NCBI GenBank assembly: GCA_012974475.1
Contig: JAAXQD010000119.1
Coordinates: forward strand, 1-34,410
DNA length: 34,410 nt
Source: Desulfobacterales bacterium
GTDB lineage: Bacteria; Desulfobacterota; Desulfobacteria; Desulfobacterales; UBA11574
Reading direction: 5' to 3'
Shown here: piece by piece, positions 26,725-34,410 of the stretch
How positions within the stretch are numbered: the first letter of the stretch is position 1
Layout: each line of letters starts with the position of its first letter
Notes under the pieces: generated by a model
The model's input: only the letters and a program-made list of their open reading frames with translations
What the model was told of the DNA's origin: nothing
Database searches by the model: none
Position numbers and translations under genes: made by a program

Positions 26725-27717
26725 TTAGGGTTCAACTTTGTAAGCGACAATCGATCGGTCAACCCCCTTTACGGTGACCGAAGGGAGGGTTTCAACTTTT
26801 ATTTCGCCCGAAAATTTTTGAAACGTCGCATCGCTGATGAGGATTTCACCGCCCTTTGCCATGCTTTGCAGCCGTGCGGCGATATTGACCGGCATTCCTA
26901 TGGACGTAAATTCTTTGATTCTCAATGAACCCAAAATGCCGGAAAATACCTTTCCTGTTGATATGCCGATGCCGATTTTCAACCTCAATCCATTTTTTTT
27001 GTATAGTTTTTCATCGATTTTTTTTGCGCATCTCTGCATTTCCATGGCCGTTTCCACAGCACGGGTCGCATTGTCATCATCGGCCACCGGCGAGCCGAAA
27101 ACCACCATAATACTGTCACCAATATGTTTGTCCACGGTTCCGTTATACCGATAAGCGATCTCACCCAGCGGCGTGAAATAGTCGTTGTTTAAAAAGTCGG
27201 CGATTTTGTCAGGTTGAACATGCTGAGACATCCGGGTGAAATCGCGAATATCGGAAAAAAGAATCGAAGCTTCATGGTACGTCGGCTTCAGAACCCCCGA
27301 CGATTTTTCGATCTTTTGGTAAACCTGTTCGGACACAAACTGCTTGAGGCGCTTTCGAACGTGGATGGTGTGGATTTTGGCCCTGAGTTCCATATTGTCA
27401 AACGGTTTGGTTAGAAAACCGTCAATCCCGTCGTTGGTAGCCTGAATCGCCGCTTCCATGGTTGCGTATCCCGTAAGGACGATGCGGGTGATTTCAGGAT
27501 TGATGGATCCGATGATGGCGAGGGTTTCGATGCCGTCCAATCCCGGCATTTTGTAATCGGAAATTACCGTTGTCGTGTCAGAAATGTTCTCTTTCACAAA
27601 GGCAATGCCGGTTTCACCGTTTTCGGCGGTATGGGTATTATACGGCTCCTGTTTAAGGGCACGGACCACCGAACGCCGGATGCCTTCTTCGTCATCGATG
27701 AAAAGCAGTTTGTCCAT
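26725..27717 (-). CDS. Response regulator fused to class III adenylate/guanylate cyclase domain
   Basis: Receiver LLFIDDEEGIRRS...VISDYKMPGLDG...VLTGYA...FLTKPF; cyclase ILFSDIRDFTRMSQ, GDSIMVVFGSP, FTSIGMPVNIAARLQ. Confidence 0.9.
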   Translation of the reverse strand: MDKLLFIDDEEGIRRSVVRALKQEPYNTHTAENGETGIAFVKENISDTTTVISDYKMPGLDGIETLAIIGSINPEITRIVLTGYATMEAAIQATNDGIDGFLTKPFDNMELRAKIHTIHVRKRLKQFVSEQVYQKIEKSSGVLKPTYHEASILFSDIRDFTRMSQHVQPDKIADFLNNDYFTPLGEIAYRYNGTVDKHIGDSIMVVFGSPVADDDNATRAVETAMEMQRCAKKIDEKLYKKNGLRLKIGIGISTGKVFSGILGSLRIKEFTSIGMPVNIAARLQSMAKGGEILISDATFQKFSGEIKVETLPSVTVKGVDRSIVAYKVEP

Positions 27718-27784
27718 CGGTTCTCTCTTGAACTGCATCAGCTCGCCCAGTTGAATTTCAGGGATTCAACAAGGCAAGCGCATT

Positions 27785-27847
27785 CCCTGCAAGCGTGTTG
27801 AAGCGTAGCGGAAATCCCGCCTTACGGAGCTGCAGGGCGCTTCAAAC
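27785..27847. repeat. Mosaic inverted-repeat element in intergenic region
   Basis: CCCTGCA (27785-27791)/TGCAGGG (27831-27837) crossed with TTGAAGCG (27798-27805)/CGCTTCAA (27838-27845), plus inner GCGG/CCGC. Confidence 0.45.
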
Positions 27848-28071
27848 TTTGGAAGTTGATGGAATTCGACCTCGAACTCTGTAAATCAATTTTTGTGCCA
27901 AAACCGGATTTCTTTTAAACCCATTGGAAACGTTGGGGTCGATTCAGCACCGTATACTTGAAATTCTTTGTTTTAAAGACGGTTACGGTGGTTAAAATTT
28001 TCCATCTTGATGATTTTGGTTTGCGCATTTAATCGAACCATAAAATCCATAAAAGCAGAATGCACAGAAAA

Positions 28072-28122
28072 CGGTTCATATGCGCACATGTTTTTGTGCA
28101 TTTTGACGCCGGCGATGAACCG
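28072..28122. repeat. Nested inverted repeat upstream of lysS
   Basis: CGGTTCAT (28072-28079) with ATGAACCG (28115-28122); inner GCAC...GTGC. Confidence 0.45.
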
Positions 28123-28198
28123 ATAACCACGCGGGACGTATAAACAATCTTTAGAAATTTCTTTTCGATACCGAAAGGAAAAAAGACCAAATAGTGTC

Positions 28199-28227
28199 TT
28201 GATATATCGTTGATAAAAAGTTATAAG
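28199..28227 (+). promoter_or_regulatory. Putative sigma70 promoter of lysS
   Basis: TTGATA (28199-28204), 17 bp, TATAAG (28222-28227); about 50 bp upstream of the ATG. Confidence 0.6.
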
Positions 28228-28276
28228 ATAAAATTTTTAGTATCCAGCTATACAGAATCTTCGAGGGTTAAAACTG

Positions 28277-29845
28277 ATGACGTCGCCGAATTATAAATCC
28301 TGGCCTTTCAGAGAGGCCGACAAGTTACGCAAACGATTTTCAAAATCCGTAAATATTCCCGTCCAGTTTGAAACCGGCTTTGGACCCAGTGGGTTACCCC
28401 ATATCGGCACATTTGCCGAGATCGCTCGAACGACCTGGATACGCCGGGCCTTCGAATTTTCAACCCAGCGTCAAACCCAACTCATTGCTTTTAGTGATGA
28501 TATGGACGGTTTGAGAAAAGTACCCTTAAATATGCCGCAACAGGAAATGTTGACTGAAAATTTGGGGAAGCCCCTATGTCGCATCCCCGATCCATTTGAT
28601 GCGTGTGAAAGTTATAGCGCATATATGAACAAAAAATTGCGTGAATTTTTGGATAGCTACAAATTTGATTATGTGTTTCAAAGTTCATATGAAGCCTATA
28701 CCCGGGGTGATTTTAATGAAGGTTTGGCCATCATCCTTCAAAAGGTTGAAGATATCAAACGGATAATTCTCCCCACCATGGGTGAGGAAAAGCGTACAAA
28801 TTGGTCTCCGTTTTTCCCAATCTGCGAAAAATGCGGACGGATTTACAGCACCCGGGTGACCGCCTATGACGCTGAAAAAAATACCATCGACTACATCTGC
28901 GACCGAGAAGAAGGTTTGGTAAAAAATTGCGGAAATAAAGGGACGATTTCGATCTTTAACGGCCATGTCAAAGTGGGTTGGAAAATTGACTGGGCCTTGC
29001 GCTGGTATGCTTATGACATTGGATATGAGATGTATGGAAAAGATCTGATCGAATCCGCAAAGCTTTCCGGTAAGATTATCCGGTTAATGGGCAAACAGCC
29101 CCCCATAGGATTGTTCTATGAACTCTTTTTAGACGAAAAGGGTCGGAAGATTTCAAAGAGCATCGGTAAAGGGTTAACCATAGAATCTTGGATGAGTTAC
29201 GCTCCGTTAGAGTCTTTGTTGTACTATATTTTTCAGAACCCAAAGCAAGCGAAGCGGCTCTTTTGGGGGATTGTACCAAAATCGGTGGATGAATACCTCG
29301 CGGGTTTAAATAATTACGAAAAATTGGATGCCGAGAAAAAGCCTGATTCGACGATTTGGCACCTTTTTAATCAGGGCACAGCGGTTCCTGATTACAGGAC
29401 ATCCATCAATTTTTCATTGATCAACAACCTCATTTCAGCGGTGGGTGCGGATGATATAGACTTAATATTAGAATATCTAAAACGCTATGATCCTTCTATG
29501 GATGAGTTCAGCGCTGTCATAGAAGATTTGGTAAAGAAGGCCATGAACTACTATCGGGATTTTATCTTGCCGAACAAGCATTATCGCACCCCGACCGAAA
29601 AAGAAAAAGAGATGTTAAAAGGTCTTCGGGATGAACTCGCAAATTATGATGGCGATGATGAAAACGAAATTCAATCCATCCCGTTTTCGGTGGCTCGATC
29701 GTTTGATGAATCGCCAAAGAACTTTTTTAAAACCTTTTATGAAGTGGTTTTTGGTCAAGAACGTGGACCGCGCTTTGGAACCTTTGTGCAACTGGTTGGC
29801 AAGGAAAAAGCCCTTTCATTGTTGGATACGGCCGCCAACACCTGA
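28277..29845 (+). CDS. lysS: Class I lysyl-tRNA synthetase
   Basis: Class I motifs HIGT (GFGPSGLPHIGTFAEIARTTWIRRAFE) and KISKSIGKG; zinc-like cluster CEKCGR...CD/C; LysK-type organisation. Confidence 0.9.
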   Translation: MTSPNYKSWPFREADKLRKRFSKSVNIPVQFETGFGPSGLPHIGTFAEIARTTWIRRAFEFSTQRQTQLIAFSDDMDGLRKVPLNMPQQEMLTENLGKPLCRIPDPFDACESYSAYMNKKLREFLDSYKFDYVFQSSYEAYTRGDFNEGLAIILQKVEDIKRIILPTMGEEKRTNWSPFFPICEKCGRIYSTRVTAYDAEKNTIDYICDREEGLVKNCGNKGTISIFNGHVKVGWKIDWALRWYAYDIGYEMYGKDLIESAKLSGKIIRLMGKQPPIGLFYELFLDEKGRKISKSIGKGLTIESWMSYAPLESLLYYIFQNPKQAKRLFWGIVPKSVDEYLAGLNNYEKLDAEKKPDSTIWHLFNQGTAVPDYRTSINFSLINNLISAVGADDIDLILEYLKRYDPSMDEFSAVIEDLVKKAMNYYRDFILPNKHYRTPTEKEKEMLKGLRDELANYDGDDENEIQSIPFSVARSFDESPKNFFKTFYEVVFGQERGPRFGTFVQLVGKEKALSLLDTAANT

Positions 29846-30056
29846 TTCTGACATGGATGGCCCCAGTTGTTCCCAAGGGGCCCGGACATTGGGGATCGGT
29901 TTTCCGACCATAAACCAACGGTCCTCTTACCTTTATTATGGGTCATCAAATCCGACCCATTCAACATTGCAACCAATTGATATCATAAATTTAATATGCT
30001 GTTGCGGCCGTGATGGGACCGTCGGTTCGAGCCGGATCAGGAGCACCGAACATTTC

Positions 30057-30089
30057 AAAAAAAGTCGGTCTGTCTGGCCGGCTCTTTTT
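30057..30089 (+). terminator. Putative rho-independent terminator
   Basis: A-tract, GTCGG (30064-30068) / CCGGC (30078-30082) stem, then CTTTTT (30084-30089). Confidence 0.4.
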
Positions 30090-30131
30090 CTTGGACGCTC
30101 TCTTTTTACTCAACCCCTCCCCCTTCTTCCC

Positions 30132-30160
30132 TTGACATAACAATTGTATTGGCTTAAAAA
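30132..30160 (+). promoter_or_regulatory. Putative promoter of the GerMN/EF-G unit
   Basis: TTGACA (30132-30137), 17 bp, TAAAAA (30155-30160). Confidence 0.4.
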
Positions 30161-30195
30161 ACCTTGTCATTTTGTTAACAAAACGTTGATGCGTC

Positions 30196-30765
30196 ATGAT
30201 TAAAAAAAATCGTATGTCCTATCCGTGTTCTTCGCTTATTACCGGCGTTGTCATATGCACGGTTCTGGTGATGATGCCCTTTAAGTCCTGGGGATTGGAT
30301 CAATTCGGGCAAAAACCAAGATTCGTTGAAGCACAACATTCAGACAAGTCTGTTGTCCATCTGTATTTTTCCGACAAAAACAATTCGTTTCTCATTGCAG
30401 AAGCGTGGAATCTGGGTCATTCTGACAATCCGGCTGAATTTGGCAAAGTCATCGTCGAAGCTCTGGCAAACGGTCCCCGCACAGGACTTATCCGGACGCT
30501 TCCTGAAGGTACGACCCTCAATGCATTCTATGTTACCCGGGATGGAACCGCGTATGTCGATCTGTCGGATAAAATAAGGCAGGCTCACCCCGGCGGAATT
30601 AAATCGGAACTTTTTATTATTTATTCAATCGTAAATTCATTGATATTGAATATCCCTGAAATCGACGCGGTGAAGATCCTTATCGGCGGACATGACGCCA
30701 TGACGCTGGCCGGCCATATCGATCTTCGCTTTCCCTTTAAAGCCAACATGCTTCTGATACGATGA
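30196..30765 (+). CDS. GerMN-domain protein (exported)
   Basis: N-terminal hydrophobic signal; [18 protein letters not shown]...[44 protein letters not shown].. GerMN pattern. Confidence 0.85.
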   Translation: MIKKNRMSYPCSSLITGVVICTVLVMMPFKSWGLDQFGQKPRFVEAQHSDKSVVHLYFSDKNNSFLIAEAWNLGHSDNPAEFGKVIVEALANGPRTGLIRTLPEGTTLNAFYVTRDGTAYVDLSDKIRQAHPGGIKSELFIIYSIVNSLILNIPEIDAVKILIGGHDAMTLAGHIDLRFPFKANMLLIR

Positions 30766-32795
30766 AAAAAAAGATCCACATAAAAAATATAAGGAATATC
30801 GGCATTATCGCCCATATTGACGCCGGCAAGACCACCGTAACAGAGCGTATACTTTACTATACGGGCCGCTCCCACAAAATCGGCGAAGTTCATGACGGTG
30901 AAGCGGTTATGGACTGGATGCCCGATGAACAGGAACGGGGCATTACGATTACCTCTGCCGTTACAACCTGTCACTGGAAGGGGTGCACGATCCAGATCAT
31001 CGATACACCGGGGCATGTCGATTTTACCATCGAAGTTGAACGTTCGCTGAGAGTCCTCGACGGTGCCATCGGCGTCTTCTGCGCGGTTGGCGGTGTAGAA
31101 CCCCAGTCGGAAACCGTATGGCGACAGGCGGACAAATATCGGGTTCCAAAGATTGCCTTGGTCAATAAGCTCGACCGGGTGGGTGCCGATTTCTTGGGCA
31201 CAATCGAAATGATGAAAGAGAGACTGCGTGCGAATCCGCTTATTTTACAACTTCCGGTTGGCGCCGAAGATGATTTTACAGGCGTCATCGATCTCATCAA
31301 TATGAAACAGATTATCTGGGAAGCCGAGACCCTGGGTGCTACGTATAGTTCGGAGGAGATCCCTCCGAGCCTGCTCGATTCCGCAACGGAATATCATGAA
31401 AAACTTATTGAAACCGTCGCTGAAGTCGATGATGATATCATGGAAGATTATTTATCAGAAACACCGATTGCCCCGGAAAATCTGATTGCTGCCATACGAA
31501 GGGCAACCATAGACTTGAAGCTGGTTCCGGTTTTTTGCGGCAGTGCGCTGAGAAACAAAGGGATACAACCGCTCCTTGACGCCATTGTGATGTTTCTTCC
31601 GAGTCCTGTAGACATCCCCCCCATCAAAGGTGTACACCCTGAAACCGGAGATTCGATGGTATGCAACGCCAAAGACACGGAACCCCTTGCGGCGCTCATA
31701 TTCAAAGTCGCCATGTCAGAAGGCCGCAAACTGTCCTATGTAAGAATTTACAGCGGGACAATGCGCGTCAAAGCCGATACTTATAACCCTTCTCGGAAAA
31801 TAAATGAAAAACTTTCCCGAATATTGGAAATGCACGCCAACAAAAGGGAGCGGATCGATGCTGCCGGTGCCGGAAGTATTGTCGGGGTTGTTGGATTGAA
31901 GGAATCGACTACCGGCGAAACACTCTGCTCTATGGATCATCCTGTTTTGCTGGAAAAAATGGAGTTCTACGAGCCGGTCATTTCTGTGGCTGTGGAGCCA
32001 AAGACCCAAGCTGATCAAGAAAAATTCGATCACGTCCTTGAAAAATTTATGGCTGAAGACCCGACCCTCAAGCTTAAAAAGGATGACGATACCGGACAGA
32101 CAATTTTGTCCGGTATGGGAGAGCTTCATCTTGAAGTTATCATCAGCCGCATGCAGCGTGAATTTAAAACCAATGTAAACGTGGGAAAACCTCAGGTTGT
32201 CTACAGGGAAACCATTGCAAAAAAGGGGCGGGCATCTGCTGTATTCGACAAGGAGGTTGCGGGGCAGCGACACTTTGCCGAAGTAACCTTGAAACTGATA
32301 CCACTGGACCGAGGTGTTGAAAAAAGATTCAGATCTGAAGTGGACAATGAAACCATACCGGATGTCTTTATTCCCGCTATCAAAGAAGGGGTGATGGAAT
32401 CTTTGGAAAGCGGTTCGCTGATGGGCTACCCGGTTGTGGATGTAGAAGTGGTTCTCATGGGCGGGGTGTATAAAGAATCCCTGAGCACGGAATTGGCGTT
32501 TAAAGTCAGTGCATCCATGGCGTGCAAAACAGCGATTGAAACCTGTAAGCCATTTCTCCTTGATCCGATTATGAATGTGGAAATTTTTATTTCAGAAGCT
32601 GTCATGGGCGATGTTATCGGGGACCTTAATTCCCGCGGTGGAAAAATTGAATCCATTGAACACAAAATGGGGGCAAATGTTATCAAAGCCATCGTTCCGC
32701 TTTCACGCATGTTCGGGTACTCAACCTCATTACGATCGGCAACTCAGGGCAGAGGGACATTTACAATGCAGTTCTCTCATTTTGACCGGTCTTGA
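30762..32795 (+). CDS. fusA: Elongation factor G paralog
   Basis: [62 protein letters not shown] domains IV/V. Stand-alone, outside a str operon. Confidence 0.92.
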   Translation: MKKKIHIKNIRNIGIIAHIDAGKTTVTERILYYTGRSHKIGEVHDGEAVMDWMPDEQERGITITSAVTTCHWKGCTIQIIDTPGHVDFTIEVERSLRVLDGAIGVFCAVGGVEPQSETVWRQADKYRVPKIALVNKLDRVGADFLGTIEMMKERLRANPLILQLPVGAEDDFTGVIDLINMKQIIWEAETLGATYSSEEIPPSLLDSATEYHEKLIETVAEVDDDIMEDYLSETPIAPENLIAAIRRATIDLKLVPVFCGSALRNKGIQPLLDAIVMFLPSPVDIPPIKGVHPETGDSMVCNAKDTEPLAALIFKVAMSEGRKLSYVRIYSGTMRVKADTYNPSRKINEKLSRILEMHANKRERIDAAGAGSIVGVVGLKESTTGETLCSMDHPVLLEKMEFYEPVISVAVEPKTQADQEKFDHVLEKFMAEDPTLKLKKDDDTGQTILSGMGELHLEVIISRMQREFKTNVNVGKPQVVYRETIAKKGRASAVFDKEVAGQRHFAEVTLKLIPLDRGVEKRFRSEVDNETIPDVFIPAIKEGVMESLESGSLMGYPVVDVEVVLMGGVYKESLSTELAFKVSASMACKTAIETCKPFLLDPIMNVEIFISEAVMGDVIGDLNSRGGKIESIEHKMGANVIKAIVPLSRMFGYSTSLRSATQGRGTFTMQFSHFDRS

Positions 32796-32817
32796 CGGCA
32801 ACCGGTTTCAAAACCTC

Positions 32818-34236
32818 CTATTTTTCAGCTTTCGCTTTTTCTATCTGCTTTCCTTTGACGTCTTTCAACATGTTTTCAATAACGGCCCTTTTATTTGGAT
32901 CATCCATAAGCTCCAAGGCCTTTTTCAGATGAAAAGCGGCATTTTTCAAATCCCCTTTTTTTTCGTAATAAATCCCCAAATTATAATGGGCATCATCTAG
33001 TTTTCCAAGCTTCCCATAGGTTTCACCCAGGAAATAAAAGGCACGTGGATAGTTGTATTTTTTTGCGATCAGCGCTTCAAACGTGGCGGCTGCATCCGTA
33101 AGATGTCCCAGCTCTGCCTGGGTTCGTCCGAGATAAAAGAGAATTTCCGGATCATTGGAAATGATGCTGGCGGCGCCTTCGAGAATGCGGGATGCTTGCT
33201 CATACTGGCCGTCGTTGAAATAGATCAGGCCAAGATCTTTCAAGATATAAGGATCGAATGCTCTTTTGCCCAATGCTGCTTTAAGCTGCTCAACGGCACC
33301 TTTGGGGTCACCTTCCCTTTCCAGAACCAGGCCGTATCCGTAATGTGCCAACGGATTGGCAGGATTCTTTTTCACCGCCGATTTAAACTGTATGAGTGCG
33401 GTGCTTTTATCCCCGTAAACAGCAACAAGTCGTGTGTGAGCCCTTTCAAAATAATAAGGATCCATCGGCGCTGCCTTTTTTTTATGTTTCTCGAGCCAGG
33501 TGTCGATATAGGCCATCCGTTCTTCTGCACCGGGATGTGTCTGTAAATACGTTGGAATCTCGTTTGAATCGAACCACCGTTTGCTCCGGATTTTTTTGAG
33601 TACATCCATCAGTCCTTTGCCGTTATATCCCGCTTTTCTTTCTATGTGGAGGCCGATCTGGTCCGCCTGCCTTTCGTCTTCACGGCTGTATGCCAAAGTC
33701 ATGGATTGAGCGGCAGCCATAGATCCCATGGTGACGGCATTGGCTGCTGCTGCTGCTCCCCCGGCGGCGCCAAGGAGCACACCGGCCACCATCCCGGCAA
33801 GGGTGGCCATGTTTATTTTTCGTGCCCTTTCTATTTTTTGGGAAATATGACGGCACACCACATGCGCTATTTCATGGGACAGTATACCTGCAAGTTCTTC
33901 TTCACTATCCATGGCTTCAAAGAGTCCGCTGTTTATAAAAATATGGCCTCCCGGGATTGCAAATGCATTATAAACATCTTCTTTTATGACATAAAAATGA
34001 TAGTAAAACGGCTGGGGAGGAAGCACCGAGAGTATTTTGTTGCCGACTTCATTGACATAGTTGGCGATAAGAGGATCATCGATAATCTCGTAGTGAGCTA
34101 AAACGACTTTTATGAATTCCCGTGATAGCTCCTCTTCTTCTTGTAGGGTAATGCCAAAAGCGCTTTGAGGCGAAAGAGTGCTCCCCATGATAATGAGCGC
34201 AACCCATAGCAAAGTCATTTTTTCGAAAAATTTCAT
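32818..34236 (-). CDS. M48-family metalloprotease with C-terminal TPR repeats (BepA-like)
   Basis: Signal peptide; HEIAHVV (HExxH) zinc motif; AYSREDERQADQIGLHIERKAGY; repeated TPR units to the C-terminus. Confidence 0.9.
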   Translation of the reverse strand: MKFFEKMTLLWVALIIMGSTLSPQSAFGITLQEEEELSREFIKVVLAHYEIIDDPLIANYVNEVGNKILSVLPPQPFYYHFYVIKEDVYNAFAIPGGHIFINSGLFEAMDSEEELAGILSHEIAHVVCRHISQKIERARKINMATLAGMVAGVLLGAAGGAAAAANAVTMGSMAAAQSMTLAYSREDERQADQIGLHIERKAGYNGKGLMDVLKKIRSKRWFDSNEIPTYLQTHPGAEERMAYIDTWLEKHKKKAAPMDPYYFERAHTRLVAVYGDKSTALIQFKSAVKKNPANPLAHYGYGLVLEREGDPKGAVEQLKAALGKRAFDPYILKDLGLIYFNDGQYEQASRILEGAASIISNDPEILFYLGRTQAELGHLTDAAATFEALIAKKYNYPRAFYFLGETYGKLGKLDDAHYNLGIYYEKKGDLKNAAFHLKKALELMDDPNKRAVIENMLKDVKGKQIEKAKAEK

Positions 34237-34410
34237 AGTTCCTCGACAGAAGAGACCGATCTCCATCGATTTTTTAATTCAACCAAAAACAAAACCGAAG
34301 GTACTATTTTTTATCCACTATTATTGAATATTCACTGGTTAATAGTCAATTCATATCTGCATATGCCTTTTCAAACATCATATTTTATGATAGAGTTTCG
34401 CGAACATGAC

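Noticed and set aside
1-34410. CRISPR array, phage cluster, defence island or transposase genes
   Set aside because: No regularly spaced direct repeats and no integrase/transposase/phage or defence-system motifs were seen in the ORF translations; the window is mainly housekeeping.

Overview
Chromosomal window from what looks like an anaerobic Desulfobacterota-type (deltaproteobacterial) genome; this assignment is inferred from gene content. Most of it is ordinary, densely packed housekeeping sequence. The centrepiece is a complete futalosine-route menaquinone operon, UbiD/UbiA/UbiX-like genes followed by mqnE-A-C-D-B (2865-10374), behind a near-consensus sigma70 promoter. Other genes include priA, polA, queF, a class I lysyl-tRNA synthetase, an EF-G paralog, a receiver-cyclase fusion and an M48/TPR protease. 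The most notable observation is two genes that the ORF track splits or truncates at an in-frame TGA and that read as selenoproteins: selD (12557-13615, CGUAAK motif, GGTC-loop SECIS-like hairpin) and an exported DUF1573-like protein (19876-20607) in which the first Cys of the CGCT motif is TGA, followed by a perfect 7-bp hairpin with its loop at the same 17-nt spacing. Also noted: a chimeric pseudogene at the left edge (PAS/sigma54-activator fragment fused to a LivF tail through a stretch that reads as both genes in two frames), a pair of covarying REP-like hairpins upstream of queF, and several unexplained intergenic palindromes. No CRISPR array, rRNA, intact tRNA or intact mobile element was recognised. 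All calls are by eye from translated motifs; no database search was run.
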